Origin: an uncultured Eubacteriales bacterium
GTDB taxonomy: Bacteria > Bacillota > Clostridia > Oscillospirales > Oscillospiraceae
DNA: 10,947 bases
Assembly: GCA_900554625.1 (NCBI GenBank)
Contig: USHP01000038.1
Span: 1-10,947, forward strand
Reading direction: 5' to 3'
The position numbers and the translations under genes are program-made. Shown one piece after another: positions 1 to 6,126 of this stretch; position 1 is the stretch's first letter, and the number at the start of each line of letters is the position of its first letter. The notes under the pieces are model-generated. The model was not told the DNA's origin, made no database searches, and saw only the letters and a list, made by a program, of their open reading frames with translations.

Positions 1-875
1 ATGTCGCAGTCCTGACCGGTCAGGACGGGATAGTTGCCGGTGTAGGAAGAAGCCAGAGCATTGGCAACGCCCAGAGCGGTGGAGTCGTTGGAAGCCAGAA
101 CTGCATCCAGCTGGGTGCCGTCAGAGTAGTAGGAAGCCAGAATGTTCTCAAAACGAGCCTGAGCAGCGTCGGTTGCCCAGTTGGCGGTAGCTACGGTCTG
201 CTTCTCGGTCTGACCGGAGGGGCAAACCAGAGTGCCGGCATCGATGTAGGGCTGCAGGACGCTCAGAGCGCCGTCGAAGAAGAAGTTGATGTTGTTGTCG
301 CCGGGGTCGCCGGTGATGTACTCGATGTTATAGGTCTTATCGCCTGCATTTTCCAGGTCCAGTGCTTCCACAATGTACTCGCCCTGCTTCACGCCAACAT
401 CCCAGTTGTCGAAGGTTGCGTAGTAGCTGATAGCATCGGAGCCCATGATCAGACGGTCATATGCGATAACCGGGATGCCGGCTTCCTTGGCCTGGTCCAG
501 AACCGTGCCCAGAGCCTCGCCGTCGATGGAGGCGATGACCAGAACCTGGCAGCCATTGGCGATCATGTTTTCAATCTGAGAAACCTGAGTGGGAATGTCG
601 TTGGCAGCGTACTGCAGATCCACAGTATAGCCGGCAGCTTCCAGCTGCTCTTTCATGTTGGCACCGTCCTGGTTCCAACGATGCAGATCCTCGGTAGGCA
701 TAGCCACGCCCACCAGACCGCCTTCTGCGGCGGCAGCTTCGGTACCGGCAGGTGCTTCCGTGGCGGCAGGAGCCTCCGTTACGGGTGCTTCAGTGGATGC
801 GGGAGCCCCAGAACCGCAGGCACACAGGCCAAGAACCATTGCCAGGGCCATCAAGAGTGCAAGTGCTTTTTTCAT
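1..875 (-). CDS. chvE: ChvE-type sugar ABC transporter substrate-binding lipoprotein (partial, 3' end outside window)
   Basis: This is the N-terminal 291 residues of an extracytoplasmic sugar-binding protein that captures monosaccharides for an ABC importer. The start is ATG at 875-873, with AAGGAG (889-884) 8 nt upstream. Residues 1-20 form a lipoprotein signal (MKKALALLMALAMVLG, then LCAC), with Cys20 the likely lipidated residue. Residues 26-50 are a low-complexity TEAP-rich linker to the membrane. The periplasmic-binding-protein type 1 fold follows from about residue 53. Hallmarks of the ChvE / multiple-monosaccharide subgroup are AYDRLI (138-143), YYATFDN (151-157), ITGDPGDNN (187-195), SNDSTALG (262-269) and TGQDCD (286-291). 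The family is usually about 350-390 residues, so perhaps a fifth is missing off the left edge. ATPase and permease genes would be expected beyond that edge, but this cannot be seen. Family assignment is firm; the exact sugar (galactose, glucose, arabinose or xylose type) is not known. Confidence 0.92.
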   Translation of the reverse strand, partial: MKKALALLMALAMVLGLCACGSGAPASTEAPVTEAPAATEAPAGTEAAAAEGGLVGVAMPTEDLHRWNQDGANMKEQLEAAGYTVDLQYAANDIPTQVSQIENMIANGCQVLVIASIDGEALGTVLDQAKEAGIPVIAYDRLIMGSDAISYYATFDNWDVGVKQGEYIVEALDLENAGDKTYNIEYITGDPGDNNINFFFDGALSVLQPYIDAGTLVCPSGQTEKQTVATANWATDAAQARFENILASYYSDGTQLDAVLASNDSTALGVANALASSYTGNYPVLTGQDCD

Positions 876-918
876 TGTGGTATCTCCTTTTCATTTTTTC
901 GGCATCACTCATTGTCGT

Positions 919-935
919 TGAGTAAATTTTACTCA
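919..935. promoter_or_regulatory. Candidate operator: perfect 17-bp palindrome over the chvE -10 box
   Basis: TGAGTAAA and TTTACTCA are exact inverted repeats of 8 bp around one central T. They cover the -10 box and the likely transcription start of the divergent sugar-binding gene. A further ACTCA half-site at 907-911 faces TGAGT (919-923), so the motif recurs three times at 12-bp intervals (907, 919, 931) in alternating orientation. The adjacent LacI-family gene is the obvious candidate binder. LacI-family operators usually have a central CG, which is absent here, so the assignment is inference. Confidence 0.6.
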
Positions 936-954
936 TATATTTTGTCATTGTCAA
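926..954 (-). promoter_or_regulatory. Sigma-A-type promoter of the chvE-like gene
   Basis: On the minus strand there is a consensus -35 TTGACA (954-949), a 17-nt spacer, and a -10 TAAAAT (931-926). This is five or six matches out of six in each box with ideal spacing. Transcription would start near 919, leaving a leader of about 45 nt with the Shine-Dalgarno at 889-884. The -10 box lies inside a 17-bp palindrome (919-935), so a bound repressor would block RNA polymerase. Confidence 0.82.
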
Positions 955-955
955 C

Positions 956-968
956 TGATATTTTATCA
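956..968. promoter_or_regulatory. Second short palindrome just upstream of the chvE -35 box
   Basis: TGATA and TATCA form a perfect 5-bp inverted repeat separated by TTT, ending 1 nt upstream of the TTGACA box on the minus strand. The position would suit an activator, but in such AT-rich DNA it may be chance. It does not resemble the palindrome at 919-935. Confidence 0.25.
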
Positions 969-1116
969 TTTTTTTGCTTTTTGTCTATGCTTTACGATTT
1001 CAATCCATTAAAATTGTGCATATAAACCGATGTATAGCGTTCAGTTCGAGAGTGCTCCGGAAAATTTCTATAAATTTTTATATAAATATTTATCTATAAT
1101 TGCTACTATTATTTAG

Positions 1117-1145
1117 TTGCAAATGTCCCTTCCTTACGCTATAAT
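1117..1145 (+). promoter_or_regulatory. Promoter of the LacI-family regulator
   Basis: A -35 TTGCAA (1117-1122), a 17-nt spacer and a perfect -10 TATAAT (1140-1145) lie 29 nt before the regulator start codon. The predicted start is near 1152. The region upstream (about 1060-1105) is almost pure A/T and could act as an UP element. The 17-bp palindrome over the divergent promoter is about 180 bp away, so autoregulation would need another site or DNA looping. Confidence 0.72.
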
Positions 1146-1174
1146 GAAAGAAAAGTCTGAAAGAGGTATGTGCA

Positions 1175-2221
1175 ATGGCAGGAATTACCGCAAAAGATAT
1201 TGCCGCAAAGTTGGGAATTTCCCCCTCCGCTGTTTCCCTGGCCCTGAACGGCAGGCCAGGCGTCAGCGAATCCACCCGCAGCCTGGTTCTGGAAACTGCC
1301 ATGCAAATGGGATACGTCCGGGCGGAAACCGCACCCGCTCACCAGTCCAGCAAAACCATCTGCTTCGTCCGCTATGCCGGCGAAATTGTCAGCATCGCCG
1401 AACACACCTCCTTTTCCTCCTTTGTTCTCCAGGGGGTAGAATCCCGGGCCACGGAACTGGGGTATAACACCCAGGTGCGCTATCTCAATGCCGGAGATAT
1501 GTACAACCGCCAGACCCTGGAGGTCTTCCGCAACGCAGCCGGCATTATATTCCTGGGCACAGACATTGCAGAAGATCGCCTGCCGGAAATTGAGCAGCTA
1601 TTTGAATCCATGGACAACACCCCCATTGTGGTTGTGGACAGCTTCCTTCTGGACAACCGAGTGGACTGCGTCGGAAACGACAGCTTCGGCGGCGCCAAGT
1701 CCGCTGCGGAATATCTGATTCAAACCGGCCATCGCCGCATCGGTTATGTCCGGGCCAAACAGCGCATCCGCAATCTGATGGACCGGCAGAAAGGTGTCCA
1801 GGCCGCCCTGGACCGGGCGGGACTTTCCCTGGACGTTCTGGTGGATGTGGACGTTTCCTCGGAAGGTGCTTTCCAGGATTTCGACGCCTGGATCAAGCAG
1901 AATCCGCCTTTGCCCGATGCCATTTTTGCGGAAAACGACATTTTGGCCGCTGCGGTTATCCGGGTACTGAAAAAGCATGGTTATCAGGTTCCCGGGGATG
2001 TTTCCGTGGTAGGCTTTGACGACATTCCCGTCTGTGAAATGCTGGACCCGCCTCTGTCCACCGTGCACTCTTTTAAGAACGAATTGGGCATTGTGGCAGT
2101 GGAACATCTGCACCGCCGGATTGTCCGGGGAGAAATTCCCCACAAAACCAGTTCCATCGGCCTGCTCCGCACCACCCTGTCCACCAAATTCATGTCCCGC
2201 TTCAGCGTCAAGCAGCGCTGA
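1175..2221 (+). CDS. LacI/GalR-family transcriptional regulator
   Basis: A 348-residue cytoplasmic DNA-binding sugar sensor, the usual length for the family. Start ATG 1175 is preceded by AAGAGG (1161-1166). Residues 3-24 are the LacI helix-turn-helix (ITAKDIAAKLGISPSAVSLALN), followed by the helix around 31-47. The effector-binding and dimerisation domain runs from about 61 to 340, with typical blocks VVVDSF (152-157), GHRRIGYV (185-192), FAENDILAAA (251-260), VVGFDDIP (278-285) and STVHSF (295-300). It is transcribed divergently from a ChvE-type sugar-binding gene, so it probably controls sugar uptake, with the sugar as inducer. This is inference from context. Oddity: the hinge-helix motif that normally follows the last DNA-binding helix (YxPNxxAxxL) is not recognisable; the stretch after GYVR (46-49) is AETAPAHQSSK. 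The gene ends in a strong terminator at 2237-2269. Confidence 0.93.
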   Translation: MAGITAKDIAAKLGISPSAVSLALNGRPGVSESTRSLVLETAMQMGYVRAETAPAHQSSKTICFVRYAGEIVSIAEHTSFSSFVLQGVESRATELGYNTQVRYLNAGDMYNRQTLEVFRNAAGIIFLGTDIAEDRLPEIEQLFESMDNTPIVVVDSFLLDNRVDCVGNDSFGGAKSAAEYLIQTGHRRIGYVRAKQRIRNLMDRQKGVQAALDRAGLSLDVLVDVDVSSEGAFQDFDAWIKQNPPLPDAIFAENDILAAAVIRVLKKHGYQVPGDVSVVGFDDIPVCEMLDPPLSTVHSFKNELGIVAVEHLHRRIVRGEIPHKTSSIGLLRTTLSTKFMSRFSVKQR

Positions 2222-2236
2222 CACATTCCGTACAGC

Positions 2237-2269
2237 AAAATTCCCGGCCCTGTCAGGGTCGGGAATTTT
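2237..2269 (+). terminator. Intrinsic terminator of the LacI-family gene
   Basis: A 14-bp stem (2237-2250 with 2256-2269, one G-T wobble) encloses the loop TGTCA. The right arm ends in TTTT. It begins 15 nt after the regulator stop codon. Confidence 0.85.
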
Positions 2270-2284
2270 AGTATTTGCAGAAAA

Positions 2285-2312
2285 ACACCCCCGCAGTTTC
2301 CTGCGGGGGTGT
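2285..2312 (-). terminator. Intrinsic terminator of the lysozyme/SH3 gene
   Basis: A perfect 12-bp GC-rich stem (2301-2312 with 2285-2296) reads on the minus strand with a GAAA tetraloop. It is followed by a run of Ts (complement of 2281-2285). It lies 10 nt past the stop codon of the minus-strand gene ending at 2323. With the terminator at 2237-2269 it insulates two converging genes. Confidence 0.88.
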
Positions 2313-2322
2313 GTAAAGCTGC

Positions 2323-5300
2323 TTACAGCAGATTCTTGGTGCTGATCCAGCCCTTATCCGTACGAGCCATCTCTCCGACGATTTCGTAGATGTCAACCAC
2401 AGACATTTTGGCATAAGTGCCTGCCGTCTCCGTGCAATTCACATCCTTGTAGATGATGGTGTTATCCTGATACACAACCCGGGCATCCACAGCGCCTTCA
2501 ACGCAGGGAGTCAGGTCAACGTAGTACAGGTACACCCAACCTGCATCACAGCGGCCCCAAGCCATGTTCTCAGCAGTGGTGGTTTCATAAATCACCAAGC
2601 TTGCACCGCTCTTCAGCGTGGTTGTCTTGCTGCTGCTGGTGGAAGCAGTAGCGCGAACGTTCAGCTCATTGGTATTGATAACCTTGCCGGTGTAGCGATA
2701 ACCGCCGCTGTTGTTCACGAAGCCGCCGTCACCAGTGTTTCCATTGTCACCAATAGGAGGTGTGGTGGGGTTGGTGGGTTCGGTGGGCTTGTTCTCAGGA
2801 ATCGTCACGGCACCGGGGGTGGTGTAACGCAAGCTGATCCAGCCAGTACCCTGGTTGCATTCAACAAAGCCCCAGACATTGCCCAGCACAATCTGCAGCT
2901 GGGTCACAGTCACCTGATCGCCCTTTGCCAACTTAAACACAGGCTTATCTGTTGTAACACCCGCTACGCTACGGACATTCAGCGTATCAGTTTCAGTAAC
3001 GGTATAGGTCTTTTCATCCAGAGTATCCAGTCTCAGGTGGTCACCCGGGTTATAGATATAGCCATCATTGACGCGAGCCCAGTATCTGGTAACAATCGTC
3101 TCAGAGCTGGAAGAGTTGTCGCTGGAAGTAGGATCGCCCTTTTCCTTAACCGTTACAATTTCATGAATGGTCACAGGAGACTCAGCAGGGACCGTACGAA
3201 CAATCTCTGCATTGAGATCCGGCTCCTTACGGATGTTGACTTCCTGCTTCGTAACGCCAGTGTAGATAGCGCTTTCGGTAGTGCTGCTGGAACCGCCGCC
3301 GGTGCTGCCGCCAGTAGAACCAGAGCCGCCGCCTTCAATGGGATAGTTGGAGACCATGGTGATATAGTCCATGCAGACCCAACCCTTTTCAGTCTTTCCC
3401 CACTTGCTGGCACCGCCGGTCTTGACCTCGGTGATCTCCACCTTGGTACCGGGCAGATACTTACCAACCAGCGCATAACCAGTGCTGGGGCCGGTACGGA
3501 TGTTCACGCCTGTGTAAGTATTGGCAACAATGCCGGTGCCGGTCTCCACAGTAGTGCTGCCGGAACTGCCGGAATTGCCGGAATTACCGGAGTTGCTGCT
3601 GCCGCTGCCGGAGGTGCTGCCTTCCCGGACATCCAGGTATTCACTATAAACCCAGCTGCCGGTCTTGGGATTGTTGTCCACATCCACATCCAGTTCATAC
3701 CAGCCGTTATTCTCACGCAGGACATTGTAGGTGGAGCCGCGGCTCAGCTTGCCGATCAGTTTACCGTAGGTAGCGCCGGTATCGCGCACATTCACGGAAT
3801 CGGTATTGATAATGGTTGCAATCTTTCCAGTGGGAGAGGGCTTTGCCTCTTCGCCGTCCTCATCCAGGGAAGGAATGCCGTTACGGGATACATACTTGCT
3901 TGCCAGGTTTACCCATCCCTCGGTTACGCCATCCACGTTAATCTTCTCAGCGTAGCCCCAGATGGTCTCACCAACCACCACGATCTGATGCGTATCGTTA
4001 ACATTGAACTCAACGCCCTTGCTCAGAGTGCTTACCCGTGGTTCGTCGGTAGAAGGTTTCTGGCGAATGGTAACCGTATTTGCAGTTGTAACATACTTTG
4101 CGATGTCCAATTTCACATCCATGGGAGTGCCTTCCGCATTGGAGAGGCAGACCCAACCCTTGGAGGTTTTGCCCCAAGTGTTTCCGTCGGTTCCCAGGGT
4201 CAGATTAGTAACTGTCACCGCAGTACCTACGGCCACTTCCACTTTATCTTGTGTGGCCTGCGGTGTTGCATAGATGTACTTGCCCATCATCTTACCAGTG
4301 AACGCATAAGAGGTCAGGCCCAAATCGTTAGACGCACCTTCATCAGACAGGTTGGAAACTTCTGCGTAAGTCAGGCAGAACCAGCCGGTCTTGCAGCGGC
4401 CCCAACGGATGCCGTTTACGTACTTGGTCTCGTACAGGTCAACCTGAGTGCCGTTGGGCAGTGCGCCCACGATCTGCTTGTCGGTGCCGGCATCGCTGCG
4501 GACATTGACATAGCCGTTGACCCGAATGGTAGCTTTCGCCACAACCTTGGAATTATTCGGACCGCTCTCATTCTTGACGGACTCATAGTTGGTGTACATC
4601 AGCGCAACCCAACACACAGGGGTGTTGTCCGTTTCGCTCTTGGCAACCTGGCCCCAGAGGAAACCGTCTGCATTTGCGGTGTTGATGATGCGCAATTTAT
4701 CGCCTTGCTTATAGGAGCCAACCTGAGCACTGAAGATACTTGCGTTTGCACGGGAATTCAGATAGGAGTTGGTGACAGTGACGGTCACGTCCATAGCCAG
4801 GCCCGTATCGCCTGCAGTGGTGCCGCCGCTGACGGTGGTCTTGAACTTAACCCAGTCTTCCCGCTCGCCATCCGCAGACACACGGCCCCAGCGGACACCG
4901 TCCTGATCCACGAAATCCTTGTAGATCCACACCAGGTCCTTATCATCAGCCTGCAAAGTCTTATTGCGCTTGTCACCGCCGACCTTCTTGTAGATGGCTT
5001 TGGAAGCCAGGTCAGAAACAGGAACCTGATAATACACAGAGTTAACGTTATTGTAGTTACCCTGCCAATGGGCATAGAGAGTTTTGCCGTCCAGGCCCTG
5101 GGTAATCTGGGTCACCAGATTGCCGTCTCTCTTATCCTTATCCAGATACCAGCCCATGAAAATCTGGCTGCCGTTGCTGACAACAGCATCAATCGGCTCT
5201 GCCTTGGCAGTATCATAGTAGCGGGTTTCTGCGCCGGAAAGGCTGTCGCCATTGGGTTTCAGAGTTACAGTAATGAACTGTGCAGGCTTGGAGATGGAGT

Positions 5301-5829
5301 ACACACCGTTGAGGTACATATTGGCCTCAACCATCCGGCGCTGGTCATCTGCCGTGCTGCTGTCCCACCAGCAGATGGCATTCAGGAATTTGCTTCCGGT
5401 AGCGCCGCTGGTAATGGCAGCCTGCAGATCGCCGGTACCGTTGACCCAAGCAGTGCCGTTGGCAAAGGAGAACAGCACCATGGCATCATGCTTCTGCTGG
5501 GTCAGGGTCAGACCCTTCTTGCTGGCAAAGCTGTTGACAGCCTTATCCAGTTCCTCCAGCTCTTTGCGCAGAGCCGCATCTGCCTCAGCCTGGGTGATTT
5601 TGTGTTTCTCGTCACCCTTACCATGGTCTCCCTTTGCGGTGCAACGGGTACCGTAACCGGTATAACCATTTGCATCACAGGAGCCGGAGTAACTCTCCAG
5701 CTGCTTCAAAACCGTGATTGCCTTTTCACTGGTCTTGAGGGTAGCTGCCGATGCCGTCAATGCCGTGGCAGGGACCAGGCTGACCAGCATGAGCAGAGTC
5801 AACAATAAGCACACAAGTCTCTTCTTCAT
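2323..5829 (-). CDS. Secreted GH24 lysozyme-like protein with InlB-like repeat and about eleven SH3-like domains
   Basis: A 1168-residue exported protein, probably a cell-wall hydrolase. Start ATG 5829 has AAAGGAG (5845-5839) upstream. Residues 1-29 are a Sec signal peptide (KKR, hydrophobic core, cleavage near TASA-A). Residues about 32-178 resemble a T4/phage-type lysozyme (GH24): candidate catalytic Glu45, Asp52 and Thr57 precede GYGT (58-61), and FSFANGTAW (120-128) matches the family's second conserved block. Residues about 185-256 look like an InlB/Listeria-Bacteroides repeat (FMGWYLD, LYAHW). From 263 to the end I count about eleven SH3-like repeats, many with VNVR/VNIR and WGR/WGK...GWV signatures, near 263, 345, 428, 505, 575, 668, 763, 853, 940, 1043 and 1114. 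Ser/Gly or Thr/Pro linkers lie at 737-761, 832-852 and 1008-1043. There is no LPXTG anchor, so SH3 binding to peptidoglycan probably retains it. Activity is unproven. Confidence 0.88.
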   Translation of the reverse strand: MKKRLVCLLLTLLMLVSLVPATALTASAATLKTSEKAITVLKQLESYSGSCDANGYTGYGTRCTAKGDHGKGDEKHKITQAEADAALRKELEELDKAVNSFASKKGLTLTQQKHDAMVLFSFANGTAWVNGTGDLQAAITSGATGSKFLNAICWWDSSTADDQRRMVEANMYLNGVYSISKPAQFITVTLKPNGDSLSGAETRYYDTAKAEPIDAVVSNGSQIFMGWYLDKDKRDGNLVTQITQGLDGKTLYAHWQGNYNNVNSVYYQVPVSDLASKAIYKKVGGDKRNKTLQADDKDLVWIYKDFVDQDGVRWGRVSADGEREDWVKFKTTVSGGTTAGDTGLAMDVTVTVTNSYLNSRANASIFSAQVGSYKQGDKLRIINTANADGFLWGQVAKSETDNTPVCWVALMYTNYESVKNESGPNNSKVVAKATIRVNGYVNVRSDAGTDKQIVGALPNGTQVDLYETKYVNGIRWGRCKTGWFCLTYAEVSNLSDEGASNDLGLTSYAFTGKMMGKYIYATPQATQDKVEVAVGTAVTVTNLTLGTDGNTWGKTSKGWVCLSNAEGTPMDVKLDIAKYVTTANTVTIRQKPSTDEPRVSTLSKGVEFNVNDTHQIVVVGETIWGYAEKINVDGVTEGWVNLASKYVSRNGIPSLDEDGEEAKPSPTGKIATIINTDSVNVRDTGATYGKLIGKLSRGSTYNVLRENNGWYELDVDVDNNPKTGSWVYSEYLDVREGSTSGSGSSNSGNSGNSGSSGSTTVETGTGIVANTYTGVNIRTGPSTGYALVGKYLPGTKVEITEVKTGGASKWGKTEKGWVCMDYITMVSNYPIEGGGSGSTGGSTGGGSSSTTESAIYTGVTKQEVNIRKEPDLNAEIVRTVPAESPVTIHEIVTVKEKGDPTSSDNSSSSETIVTRYWARVNDGYIYNPGDHLRLDTLDEKTYTVTETDTLNVRSVAGVTTDKPVFKLAKGDQVTVTQLQIVLGNVWGFVECNQGTGWISLRYTTPGAVTIPENKPTEPTNPTTPPIGDNGNTGDGGFVNNSGGYRYTGKVINTNELNVRATASTSSSKTTTLKSGASLVIYETTTAENMAWGRCDAGWVYLYYVDLTPCVEGAVDARVVYQDNTIIYKDVNCTETAGTYAKMSVVDIYEIVGEMARTDKGWISTKNLL
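3559..3594 (-). repeat. Four tandem 9-bp units encoding an NSG-rich linker
   Basis: Four consecutive 9-bp units (GCCGGAACT, GCCGGAATT twice, ACCGGAGTT on the plus strand) encode NSG-NSG-NSG-SSG, residues 746-757 of the lysozyme/SH3 protein, between SH3-like repeats 6 and 7. Because the unit is a multiple of three, copy-number slippage would change linker length without breaking the frame. Confidence 0.8.
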
Positions 5830-5832
5830 AGC

Positions 5833-5859
5833 TACTTACTCCTTTTTCTTATGTAAGTA
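5833..5859 (-). promoter_or_regulatory. 5'-terminal stem-loop presenting the ribosome-binding site of the lysozyme/SH3 gene
   Basis: On the minus strand TACTTAC (5859-5853) and GTAAGTA (5839-5833) can pair over 7 bp. The 13-nt loop holds all but the last G of the AAAGGAG Shine-Dalgarno. The predicted transcription start (near 5858) falls at the base of the stem, so the mRNA would begin with this hairpin. It could stabilise the transcript or tune translation; folding has not been computed. Confidence 0.45.
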
Positions 5860-5864
5860 ACGGT

Positions 5865-5893
5865 ATTATAACAGACCTGATTACAAATTGCAA
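5865..5893 (-). promoter_or_regulatory. Promoter of the lysozyme/SH3 gene
   Basis: The minus strand carries -35 TTGCAA (5893-5888), a 17-nt spacer and a perfect -10 TATAAT (5870-5865), with TG one base upstream (extended -10). It has the same box sequences as the LacI-gene promoter. The leader to the start codon is only about 30 nt. Confidence 0.8.
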
Positions 5894-6064
5894 CCCCTTT
5901 TTTCTAAAAAATTACATTTCTGTTACTAATTATTTCTTAAGATTGTCATAATTTTCCTGGGAACCTTTTGTTAAATTGTCACATTTTTTTGTTTTTCATT
6001 TTGTTTCTCACAATTTGGAAACGTTTTGTCTAACTTTGTAACATTTTCCAGCAAGGGTTTGGGA
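5894..6064. other. AT-rich divergent intergenic spacer with repeated TTGTnACATTTT motifs
   Basis: This non-coding stretch between the lysozyme/SH3 and mnmA promoters is rich in T runs. It contains an imperfect direct repeat, TTGTCACATTTT (5976-5987) and TTGTAACATTTT (6036-6047), exactly 60 bp apart. It also holds an AAACGTTT palindrome (6019-6026) of the kind seen at the centre of LacI/CcpA-type operators, though the flanks do not fit a full cre site. No gene or RNA structure is evident. Confidence 0.4.
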
Positions 6065-6093
6065 TTGACTTTCTCCGCTGTGCTTTGTATACT
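6065..6093 (+). promoter_or_regulatory. Promoter of mnmA
   Basis: A -35 TTGACT (6065-6070), a 17-nt spacer and a -10 TATACT (6088-6093) give five of six consensus matches in each box. The predicted start is near 6100, leaving a leader of about 27 nt. That leader contains GGGAGG at 6114-6119, which selects the ATG at 6127 as the start and argues against the upstream in-frame ATG at 6085, which lies inside the promoter. Confidence 0.8.
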
Positions 6094-6126
6094 CGGTTAC
6101 AAATAATACCGATGGGAGGAACCAAC

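Noticed and set aside
655..1025. Small plus-strand open frames over the chvE start and intergenic region
   Set aside because: They are antisense to the lipoprotein signal and linker and run into the promoter region; there is no ribosome-binding site or recognisable product.
876..1174. Riboswitch or small RNA in the chvE/LacI intergenic region
   Set aside because: The predicted leaders are only about 45 and 23 nt, and the rest is AT-rich without an extended conserved stem or terminator.
3037..5808. Open frame of 923 codons on the plus strand, antisense to the lysozyme/SH3 gene
   Set aside because: It is fully antisense to a gene with clear signal peptide, domains, promoter and terminator. 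The encoded sequence is low-complexity and has no plausible domains; it results from codon bias.
6013..6032. CcpA catabolite-repression (cre) site around AAACGTTT
   Set aside because: The core palindrome is present, but the flanks have about three mismatches to TGWAANCGNTNWCA, so it does not make a convincing cre site.
6085..6126. Upstream in-frame ATG extending MnmA by 14 residues
   Set aside because: This ATG lies inside the promoter (between the -35 and -10 boxes), so it would not be in the mRNA; the strong Shine-Dalgarno fits the ATG at 6127.
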